Shown here in pieces: positions 22,131-31,615 of a stretch of DNA of 64,000 bases (position 1 is the stretch's first letter; each line of letters opens with the position of its first letter). This DNA comes from Diphasiastrum complanatum (taxonomy: Eukaryota; Streptophyta; Lycopodiopsida; Lycopodiales; Lycopodiaceae), in assembly GCA_029204225.1 (NCBI GenBank), contig CM055102.1, positions 12,197,939-12,261,938 of the forward strand. Reading direction: 5' to 3'. Both the position numbers and the translations under genes were made by a program. Below the pieces are notes generated by a model. It saw only the letters and a list, made by a program, of their open reading frames with translations, was not told where the DNA came from and did no database searches.

Positions 22131-22931
22131 GCATTCAGATGCATAATGCCCCTTCCTTCCACAAAAGAAGCATTTCTGCTTTGACTTGTCCTTTGAGCTT
22201 GATGCATCATCCTCTTCTTTGGCCTCCTTTGGATGCTTCTTCTTTCCATTGGTCTTCTTTTTGCCCTTGAATGAGAAATTGGCTTTCTCATCACCATCCT
22301 ACAATGACAAGGAACTCATCCTAGATTTTGCATGGAGCATCCTACACTCTTCAGCCACTAATACACTGTGAAGTTTTTTTATAGTTGGCAAAGTGTCTTG
22401 GATGGCAAAACTTTGGACCAAATTTGCAAAGTCATCTCCTAGACCATTAAGGACAATTTGTACAAGCTCTCCATCATGAATCTTCTCTCCAATGGAAGCC
22501 AACTCCCTATTTAGAGACTTGATTCTAAGTACATAATCCTGTGCACTCTCCTCACTTCTCCTCATGCTTTGCAAAATTTGATTTCTAAGCGTAAGAACTC
22601 TAGAAGTGTTGCTAGACTCATAGATTGATTTTAAAGACTCCCAAGCCTCTTTAGCATTAGTACAAACTGATACTTCTCTCAACAAATCATTGCTCACATT
22701 CATCTTCACACAATGAAGTGCAAGCCTAGATCTCTTCTTGTATCTAGCTAACTCCTGTGCACCTAGAGGTTCATCTTCATCTTCAATCAAGAACTCATAA
22801 AGGTCTTGGAGCACCAAGAGCGACTCCATTCTAACCTTCCAAATAGCATAATTTGTAGAATTCAATCTCTCACTAGCTTCTAGAAGGTATGCTCCAGCAG
22901 ATCCCATCTTACTAGTGACTTCTACAAACAA
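22131..22931 (-). pseudogene. Element E gag with zinc knuckle (truncated by inversion)
   Basis: Clean minus-strand copia gag of about 210 residues in one frame. It has LNSTNYAIWKVRMESLL, then ALHCVKMNVSNDLLREV, AWESLKSIYESSNTSRVL, YVLRIKSLNRELASI, LVQIVLNGLGDDFANLVQ and VLVAEECRMLHAKSRM. A frame change near 22,300 leads into a Lys-rich tail and the knuckle CFFCGRKGHYASEC. It stops there, at the inferred inversion breakpoint. The related copy at 62,883 continues through the knuckle into the protease. Confidence 0.9.
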
Positions 22932-23277
22932 GAAATAGATTTGATTGACTTGAAACTCACAAAAGTATCACACTTGTAGTGTTTCACTCAAATTTGATTT
23001 TTAATCCAACAAATGGACTTATAATCATAGTTCTATCACTCCCTCACAAAGCTAGAATGAAGATAAGATGAAGTGGAAACTACTTTCAAACAAATCTTGC
23101 CAAGAAATGGATTTGATTGTCTCTAGAAACTCACTAAGGTCTCTCTCTTGTAGTTTTTCACTCAAATTAGATTTCTAATCCAACAAATGGACTTATAATC
23201 TCAGTTCTAGCACTCCCTCACAAAGTTGGAGTGAAGATAAGATGTTGTGGAATCTACTTACAATCAAATCTTGCCAA
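22930..23277 (-). repeat. Two tandem copies (~175 bp) in the E leader
   Basis: The segments 22,930-23,103 and 23,104-23,277 share ATCCAACAAATGGACTTATA, CACTCCCTCACAAAG and AGTGAAGATAAGATG in order. The duplication lies immediately before the gag start. Confidence 0.8.
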
Positions 23278-23699
23278 TTTTGGCTATTTTTGGACAAAAA
23301 AATGACTTAATCTCTTTCTTTCTTCTTGGTGTACTTTCAAGACCTGTTTTTAACCTTAATAGGACTTGAACTCAGCCTAGATTAATTAGATTCCATGAAA
23401 CAAATTCAAATCTAATCAATGGCAAATGATCTTGGTAGATTATCCTAGGATCTCCACCAAGAATTACACCAACAACTTACAAATTGAATTTTTTTGGATC
23501 AAATGAATACCATGCATTAAATGCAGGTTCAGAGGTGCCCACACATGTGGATAGTACGGATTTGGACCCCTACCAAGTTTGGGATCAAATCGCCTCACCA
23601 AAATCAAGATTCTAGTTTGCCCTCTCAATACTAGCTTTTAGCACCAAAACTTACTAAAAATGGATTTGCATTAGATCAATGGCTTATGCTCTTGTACTT

Positions 23700-23712
23700 G
23701 GATCTGATACCA
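23700..23712 (-). promoter_or_regulatory. Primer-binding site of element E
   Basis: On the minus strand TGGTATCAGATCC, two bases after the LTR end. One base differs from the tRNA-iMet complement. Confidence 0.85.
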
Positions 23713-23714
23713 TT

Positions 23715-24413
23715 TGAAAATACTGTACTTTAGGACCATAAATGGATCTACAAAAGATCCACAAGAGTGATTGGATGCTTGCTTAACAATCTATTAAAAA
23801 ACTAGACACAAAAAAGTTGATCTAGATTGGCAATTTGACAAGCAACAAACATTAACAATCAAAAGCATTGATAAACATTGAAATCCGAGCGCACACGTGT
23901 GTACTACAGGCTGTAGTACGGACTTCAACCTGAGAAACAAGTAGAAATTGATTTGGTTTCATTTGGATCACAAAAACTCAATGTACATAGTGAACTAGCT
24001 TGAGATTGCCAATGAGCTCCAAAAATTTTCTATCTTCTCACTATGGGAGCTTGGAATACATAGCAAATTCGACTCCCTTCTTGAAGTTAGGTGGATTTTC
24101 AGCATGTAATAAGGAAGTTAACTCACTCTCCTTGACCTAAAATGAAACCCTAGTCTATTTCCTAGAGTTATGCTTGGTAGGTAGCTAGTTGGTCAAATTT
24201 TCACCTTAAACTTAGGTGTAGGTCCTATAAAGTAGGGATGACCACCAAATAGACATGACCAACTCTCTTGACTTGACCTAACCTACATTAGGATGGGTTT
24301 CCCACGTGGCATCATGGCCTCACATGTGTGGGACCCACTTGTGTACACAATTTACACCATTCTACATGGTTTTTTATCAAGCTAGAATTGCCAATTTTTG
24401 GTAATTCTTCACA
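23715..24413 (-). mobile_element. LTR E, minus orientation (5' LTR of element E, 699 bp)
   Basis: The minus strand reads TGTGAAGAATTACC to GTACAGTATTTTCA. It is an inverted, nearly identical copy of 18,666-19,366, differing by a few substitutions. The primer site and E gag follow downstream on the minus strand. Confidence 0.9.
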
Positions 24414-25652
24414 ATTATCTCAGAGATTTAGAATGAATTTGATTTAATTTGACAACAAACTATACCTCCAATTTTTCACAAAGCTTAAAAATTTAGACAA
24501 CTAGAGATTCACAAAGATCTCAACCATGCATGAATACTCAAATATGAACTCCTCCTCATTCTAGACATCCAATGGGATCACAAATTGACCCTCACACTCT
24601 CACAAAGAAAGTTGAATAGAACTAATTTGAGTTTCATACATACTATGTCAATTTTTGCTCAACAAATTGAATTCAATCACTCCTATTGGATTCCACCAAT
24701 TACTCTACCTTTTAAGACTTGGAATAAAATTCAAAATCAAAAGTTGTGATTTTTCTCACTAAGATATTGTGCTTCAAAGAGCTAATGCCACTTAGAAAGA
24801 TTTGATCACCTAGGAAGAGACAAACTCTCCACCAATAACAACACATAATGAGCTTCTAGATCTTGCCCTCTACAAAGGAAGGAACTCTTAGAAAATTGGA
24901 TCTCTCTCTCTACACATTTGCCATAGACACCTTAATGACTCTTTTCAGACCTTACAATCACTCAAACAAATTGAGTAGGATTGAACAATGTGACTTGGAT
25001 CTCAATCTCTTTTCTAGAACTCTCAATTGAAGCCGATCTATGTCAAATTCTACAAAAGATTTGCATAGATGCTCTATATGCACTAGAAAATCTCAAAGGT
25101 TTCACTTGGAGGACAAATCCAAAGATGTTTTCTAGCAAATTGATGCTTCTAAACTTGACCCTATCACTCTTGAACAAATCTAGAGTGATGGTACAGTGGA
25201 TTTCAACCTCTCACCTTGCATATCACTCCTTAATCTATGATTTTTAGCAAAATCTCTCTTAACTTCAACATACACTCAAAAAATCAGAGAAAATCATTTC
25301 ATGCTCCTAATTTAAGCTTCAATTTTAATTTTTTGACTGATCTAATCCAAGAACTAATCAAGGGATTAGATTCTCTATAGAGAATACTTGATTTTGCACT
25401 AAAAATCTCTCAAATTGGGTGTGTGAGTCAAAATGTACAAATTTTTGAATTTTCTCAGTCAAAGCCGGAGCTGTACGATCTCACACGTGTGAAAAGGATT
25501 CCTACAGCCCACAACAAGATCTGGATCAAAAATTTTGAGGATAGCTATCAAATCCAACTCGCTACACAAAATTTGACTAGTTTCCAAAAAACTGCTAATT
25601 TTGGCTTTGATTTGGATTAACCCTATCAATTTCAACAAAAACTCTTGTACTT
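24414..25652 (-). other. Leader of element D (first 1.2 kb)
   Basis: Non-coding stretch between the D primer site and the E insertion. Several short open frames have no recognisable content. One CACACGTGTG site lies at 25,482. The leader resumes at 19,367 on the inverted segment. Confidence 0.55.
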
Positions 25653-25665
25653 GGCTCTGATGCCA
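25653..25665 (-). promoter_or_regulatory. Primer-binding site of element D
   Basis: On the minus strand TGGCATCAGAGCC abuts the LTR end TTTTTTCACA. One base differs from the tRNA-iMet complement. Confidence 0.85.
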
Positions 25666-26497
25666 TGTGAAAAAAGTACAAAAAGGACCAATAGTGGATC
25701 CTAATCTGATCCTCAAGAGGGATTGGTTGTCAGATTACTTGATATATCAATCTACTTGAGATTAAGATCAATCTAGATCAATTCTAGACACAAAATCCTA
25801 ATAAGAATAATCATTAATTGAAGGTAGGTGTACTTTCTGGTTTCACACATGTGAAACACTGTCTGAGTACGAACTCCAACCTGAAAATCAAGTACACATT
25901 GATAGAACCTCAAAACAATCAAAACAAATGTAGACAAATGGAGAGAATCACTCAAAATTGCTTCCAAAACCAAGATTGGTGTCTCATATTGATTATGGCC
26001 AAATGTGGCTCTATATATACAATAAGTGGGAGCTCGTGGTACTGATCATCCCTCTGATCCCACATGTGTGAAGGTGCTTTGTCATATGATGATTCATCAT
26101 GCAAAACTAACACTTGGACAAAACCTTCTATTTTGAGCACTTTTGGTCCATTTTCCTTCTATATGGAGATCTACTTGGAAATCTTCTAGAAGTCAAAATT
26201 TGCCTACTTCAGCTTATTCCACACATGTGAGCTGTCCTCTACACATGTGATATGACACCTATCCAAAGGATGTGGCTCATGCAATCAATAGATTGATGCC
26301 ATGTGTCATATGTCTAGAAAACTAGTTTTTGGCCTTTTTAGCCACTAGAACTTGAATTAAATCATATCTACATCCTATATGATTATGGTACATGACAAGT
26401 ACACTAGTTTCACATGTGGAAACAGGCTCCACACATGTGCGTTTATCTATATACAAGATTTTTGGCCTCTACCAAGCTTATTTTTGCATTTTTCACA
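25666..26497 (-). mobile_element. LTR D, complete (5' LTR of element D, 832 bp)
   Basis: TGTGAAAAAAG...TGCATTTTTCACA on the plus strand, with matching inverted ends. It is flanked by its primer site at 25,653 and by the ATAAC target duplication at 26,498. It carries several CACATGTG sites, apparently CpG-decayed forms of CACACGTGTG. Confidence 0.9.
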
Positions 26498-27946
26498 ATA
26501 ACACAGTCCATAGTCTTTCATTTTCTGGAGATATTGTAGTACTCTCTTTGCCAACTTTCAATGCAACGATCCTAGGTTTTGATTATATTGGCTCAACCTG
26601 TATGCTACAAACGCTATATCAGGTCTGGTGTTGTCTGCTAGATATAACAATGATCCAATCAGCCTACGATAGGATGTTTTGGCCATTCATTCCTCTTCCT
26701 TGAGAGTCGTTTCTAAGTATCATGGGAGTATGCACACCTTTGCATTTGAGCATGTTGAAGTCTTCAATGATCTTTTGAGTGTACTTTTGTTGGCGAAGAT
26801 ACAACTTACCATCTTCAAAGTCTCTCACGATCTACAAGCCTAGATAGATTTTAGCTTCTCCTAGGTCAACGATCTCAAATATTTCAGAAATGTCTATTTT
26901 GACATTTAAAATTAACTTATCTCTTCTTGAGAAAATAAAAGTGTCGTCAACATAGACAAGTAGAATGATTATTTCATTTTGGACATGTTTGATATAGACA
27001 TTTGACTTAGCAAATAGAGGTTTAAAGCCTAAGAAATGTAGTGCTTCGTCCTTCTTTCTATACTTTGTCTAGATGTTTGTTTCAGACCATAAATGCTTTT
27101 ATTCATGTGACATCCGTATTTCTGGATATTCTTGGTTTACAAAACCAAGTGGTTGGTCCATGAATAAGTCTTCTTCCAATTCTGCGTGCAAGAAAGCAGT
27201 TTTCTCATCCACAACAAGTCATGAGCCACTACGTACACGAATAACAAGCGAATTGATATATGTTTGACTACCGGTGAGAGAGTATTTGTGTAGTCAATTT
27301 CATACTTCTGTGAGAAACCTTTACCAACTAACCTTGCTTTGTATCTGATGTTTTCTCCATCAAGACCTGTTTTGATCTTGTAGATCCACTTGCACTTGAC
27401 TGGTTTTCTTCCATCAGGTATAGGTGCAAGTGTCCATACATTGTTCTTATACATGGATGACATTTCGTCCTCCATTGCTTGAATCCAGCGATCTTTATCT
27501 GGTCCATCAACAACATTCTCGAATGTTTGAGGTTCGTCAGAGAAACCACAAAATTCGATGGCTATATTAAAAACATTCTGACCATGCATTTTTGGTGGTT
27601 TTTGTTGTATGTCAGATTTTCTCACAGGTGTTTTTGAGTTCGATTCTGCAGGTTTTGAGTTCGATTTTGATTCAAACTTTTCTGCTGGAATTCGAACTGG
27701 TGATTCTAGTCTATCAGGTACTCGATCTTGACCTCCCTCTGAATCTGGTAAATCTCTTTCATCTTCTGCTTGTTTTTCTATCGTCGTTGGTAGCTCATAA
27801 TAGTTTTTGAGAATTTCATAGCTGACTAGATCACTGTCTGTTATGTATTTTGACTCATCAAATTTAACATCTCGAACTACTTTTATCTTGCCAGTTTCAG
27901 GTACATAGACACAATAATATGACGAATGTAACTTGAATCCTATCAT
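26498..27946 (-). pseudogene. Copia C reverse transcriptase (left unit)
   Basis: A minus-strand frame from 27,946 begins with the end of the integrase-RT linker (IGFKLHSSYYCVYVPETGK), rich in Asp/Glu/Pro/Ser. RVT_2 follows: WIQAMEDEMSSMYKNNVW, then VKCKWIYKIKTGLDGENIRY, then ARLVGKGFSQKYEIDYT. Frameshifts start near 27,220, and pieces of RT and early RNase H continue to 26,498, where D is inserted. Integrase is missing between this and gag, so the unit was already internally deleted. Confidence 0.88.
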
Positions 27947-28031
27947 AAAACCTTGTTCTGTCTTTTCAAATAGTTTTTTGCTTTGATTCTGCTCCTTTTT
28001 GTTTTTGGGATTCTGATATAATCTACTGCTA

Positions 28032-28853
28032 CATGACCCCGTTTATGACAATGAATGCATTCAATCTTTGATTTAGCCAACACTTTTCTTCTGTGTGATC
28101 TAATCTTCTGCATCTGTTGCAAATCTTCTTATCACCAGAATTTTTCTGTTGTTTATTTGTCTTAGACTCATTCTTTTTTAGAAGACTCTCTCTTAAACTT
28201 AGACTTCTTAGAAGATTTATTATTCTGAGTAAAAAGAGCATTTTTGGAATCACCATTGTCGTCATAGCATTCACAAGCTTCTACTTCCTCTTTAACTCTG
28301 TCTATTGTCTTTTGAAGTGTCATTGTCGCATCTTTCGCCAATAAGGTTCTTGTAGTGTGGAATGACTTGGGTAGGGCTTGAAGAAAATAACTAAGTTTTT
28401 TTTCTTTAGAAATTGTATTTTCTACACCAGAATTCTGCAAGGAAATAAATAGGTCTTTTACCTTTCACATGAATGTGTTCAAGTCTTTGCCGTCCCAGTG
28501 TAGGTAAGTTGATTGGTCTTCCAAGAACATGATCTAACTACGAGATCGAGTCTTATTCTTGGTTTGCAATTCTTTCCATAAATCCTTTGCGTTTGAAATT
28601 GATGCAAGATCTAGCATTATATTGTCATGCACTGAAGACACAATAATTGCTATAGCTTTGTCATTTTTTAAACTCCATTCTTGAAGTTCTTTGCTAGGAG
28701 TAGCTACTAGCTTCTCCTCTATTGGTTCTACCCATTGCCATAGACCTTCGTCCTTCAATAAGAGTGAAGTCTTTAATTTTCAAATCAAATAGTTTGAACC
28801 TTCTAGGTCCAAGATTGTAGTGATCTTAGCTTGAATATTGATGATCAACGACA
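28032..28853 (-). pseudogene. Copia C gag (left unit)
   Basis: Starts MSLIINIQAKI at 28,853, then SNYLI.KLKTSLLLKDEGLW and SLKNDKAIAIIVSSVHDNIM, with later stops. AKDLWKELQTKN and LSYFLQALPKSFHTTRTLL follow. Near the end are two zinc-knuckle-like motifs in different frames, CNRCRRLDHTEEKC and CIHCHKRGHVAVDY (last Cys changed). This is a Ty1/copia gag of the type with a short second knuckle. Confidence 0.85.
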
Positions 28854-28957
28854 TCTTCTAATTTTTTGAATCACTCTAGATAGCAGCTTGCTGATGGATG
28901 TATGAAGAATGCTAAGAGGGATGTGATGATACTATTGTATCAGTTTTAATTCCATAT

Positions 28958-28999
28958 GCTCTGATACCACTGTATCAATTTTAATCTGCTCTGATACCA
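28958..28999 (-). promoter_or_regulatory. Duplicated primer-binding site of copia C
   Basis: GCTCTGATACCA (complement of the tRNA-iMet site) occurs at 28,958-28,969 and again at 28,988-28,999, the latter one base from LTR C2. A 30-bp unit is duplicated, and a more decayed third unit may precede it. The same duplication is present beside LTR C3 (40,053-40,094). Confidence 0.88.
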
Positions 29000-29000
29000 C

Positions 29001-29763
29001 TGTAGAAAAAATAGTAATTATTCTTCCACAAAGAACACGATGAAAGTTTGAATAAATCAAACTAAAACTATATACGGGACAATTTTAGACAAATAGAAAC
29101 TATTGATCAAAAACGAATTTATAATTCTGAATTTGAATCAGTATACATCTCTTGCTGTCTTATCTCGCTGTTGTGTCTCTGATTGAGTGAGTCTGAGAAT
29201 CTCTTCAGTTTGAGTGTTTGAGAGTTGGTTATAACGAGTAGTGCACATGTATTTATATTGTTACAGGATAGGTTTTTTGGCCTTTTATTTATAGGTCTTT
29301 TGGCCTTTTAATAATGTAACAGTAGATATCTAACCATTTACGACAGATGATATTCAAATAGACACTATGTTTCTAGGGTCAAATAAATTCTCTTCGCGAA
29401 TTATTTGCGATAGTCCATCTCTTCATTACAGCTTCGTGTTTCGCGAATTGTTCGCGAGACTTGTCTCTTCGTGACATTTTCGTCTTTCGCGAAATGTTTG
29501 TGACAGATGACAATTCTTGAGCTTGAAGAAGAATCAGATTCTGTTCACGAATCTTTCGAGCATTAACAAGAAAGCCACAAGCTTCCACAAGAAACTATTT
29601 TGTGAATATTTTGAGTTGACTGCAAGACAAATTTTGTGAATCCTTCGAGGTTGATCACAAATAAAAATATTTTGAGTTCACGTTTGTTTCTTTCTCATCC
29701 TTTGTCAAGTAAACTACACGCTTTGTTAGTAGAATCAAGATCTATCTGATCAGTTGTTCTACA
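29001..29763 (-). mobile_element. LTR C2, shared middle LTR (763 bp)
   Basis: Starts TGTAGAAAAAATAG and ends GATCAGTTGTTCTACA, with perfect 7-bp terminal inverted repeats. On its left is a primer site (5' LTR role). On its right is the polypurine tract (complement CCCACTTTGAGAGAG) and the RNase H end (3' LTR role). About 170 bp shorter than C1. Confidence 0.9.
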
Positions 29764-31245
29764 ACTCTCTCTCAAAGTGGGCAGTTGAATTAACCCCAAT
29801 CTTCTCTGCTGCTTCTCAAACAAAGCTTTACTGAGTGGCTTTGTAAAGATATCAACTGTCATTTCCTCTATGGGTATGAAGATTGTTTTCAGTATCTTCT
29901 TCTCGAATCACATGATATTTGATACCTATGTGCTTTGTTTTGGAGTGAAATACAAGATCTTTCGTAAGATAGATTGCTGAAGTGTTATCCATTAACAAGA
30001 CATAAGATTCAGAAATAGATTCATCAAATCCTTCCAATATCTGTTTGATGTAGATCAACTCATTTGCCATCTTGGCTGCCGCTACATATTCTGCTTCGCA
30101 GGAAGATTGAGCTACTGTTGTTTGCTTCTTGCTTATCCATAGTATGGCTGCGCTAGATGCTAGAGTACAACCTCCTGAAATACCTTTGCTATCATCCTTT
30201 ATGGATTCAATATGAAATCTAGCTTCCTTCGTATGTGACAGTCCATAGTCTTTCATTTCTTGAAGATATTGTAGTACTCTCTTTTTTAACGTCCATTGCA
30301 ACGATTCTGGGTTCCGATTATATTGGATCAGCCTATATACTGCAAACGCTATATCAGGTCTGGTGTTGTCTGCTAGATATAACAATGATCCAATCAGCCT
30401 ACGATAGGGTGTTTTGGCCATTCGTTCCTCTTCCTCGAGAGTCTGCGGACAGGGTGCCTTGCTTAGTATTGTTCTAGGTATCATGGGAGTATGCACACCT
30501 TTGCACTTGAATATGTTGAAGTCTTCAATGATCTTTTGAGTGTACTTTTGTTGGTGAAGATACAACTTACCACCTTCAAAGCCTAGATAGATTCTAGCTT
30601 CTCCTAGGTTAGCGATCTCAAATATTTCAGAAATGTCCTTTTTGACATCTAAAATTAACTTATCTCTAGAATGATTATTTCATTTTGGCCATGTTTGATA
30701 TAATACATTTGACTCAACAAATAAAGGTTTAAAGCCTAAGGAACGTAGTGCTTCGTCCTTTTTTCTATACCATTGTCTAGCTGATTGTTCCAGACCATCA
30801 ATGCTTTTATTCATGTGACATCCATATTCTGGATATTCTTGGTCCATGAATAAGTCTTCTTCCAATTTTACATGTAGTAAAGCAGTTTTCTCATCCACAA
30901 TATGGATTTTCAGATCATGAGCCACTACATACGCGAATAACAAGCGAATTGATGTATGTTTGACTACCAGTGAGAAAGTATCTGTGTAGTCGAATCCATA
31001 CTTCTATGAGAAACCTTTACCAACTAACCTTGCTTTGTATCTGATGTTTTCTCCATCAAGACCTGTTTTGATCTTGTAGATCCACTTGCACTTGACTGGT
31101 TTTCTGCCATCAAGAATTGGTGCAAGTGTCCATACATTGTTCTTATACATGGATGACATTTCGTCCTCCATTGCTTGAATCCAGTGATCTTTATCTGGTC
31201 CATCAATAGCTTTCTCGAATGTTTGAGGTTCGTCAGAGAAACCAT
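29764..31245 (-). pseudogene. Copia C reverse transcriptase and RNase H (right unit)
   Basis: Order on the minus strand from 31,245: FSDEPQTFEKAIDGPDKDHW, the RVT_2 start (VKCKWIYKIKTGLDGENIRY), IRLLFAYVVAHDLKIHIVDE, then KSIDGLEQSARQWYRKKDEA. After a break comes a 237-residue open frame (30,565-29,852): LYLHQQKYTQKIIEDFNIFK, RLIGSLLYLADNTRPDIAFA, and the RNase H core GGCTLASSAAILWISKKQTT with SSCEAEYVAAAKMA. The YVDD segment falls in the decayed gap near 30,650. The upstream end breaks into the inserted block at 31,246. Confidence 0.92.
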
Positions 31246-31251
31246 AATTGC

Positions 31252-31615
31252 AATACAATCCTATTTGTAACATTCAGGTAAAAAATTAAAACAGACTTTT
31301 TCTATCATTGTGATAAATAAAAAAATTAATGTGAACATGGACACATCCAAAAAAGATGATATATCCCTCATATAGAGAGACTCTCAATTTGGTTTTTGTC
31401 CACACTATTGTAGTACAATCATATGTTTAAGATTTAGGTTAAGAAAATATAACACACATTCCCTATCGATATGAATATGTACCAATATAGTCAGATCCAC
31501 ATGCACAGTGTTTGGATAGTGGAATATTTCTTTTTGGAGAAAATTGTTGCATTGACAAATATCAATGAAATACATCTTCACCAATAAAGATAAATGTGAA
31601 CCATAAAGGAGATTT
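31252..31615. other. 3' flank of the transposase gene; nothing recognised
   Basis: AT-rich sequence after the SWIM-domain exon on the minus strand. No clear terminal inverted repeat against the right end of the block (39,540-39,594) was found. Confidence 0.4.

Larger units (their letters stand above)
16834..26497 (-). mobile_element. Element D insertion, non-autonomous, with E nested and an internal inversion
   Basis: Bounded by D-type LTR sequence and by ATAAC on both sides (16,829-16,833 and 26,498-26,502), inside the RNase H frame of copia C. The right end is a complete 5' LTR (25,666-26,497) with a primer site for minus-strand synthesis. The left end is only the last 286 bp of the 3' LTR. 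The missing first part of that LTR lies at 21,747-22,130 in the opposite orientation. Taking 17,120-22,130 as an inversion restores one D element with one E element inside it. D would be about 5.1 kb without E. Confidence 0.8.

Noticed and set aside
18666-24413. Treating LTR E copies as the pair of one ordinary element
   Set aside because: They are in opposite orientation. Only the inversion model places both around one gag-protease unit.
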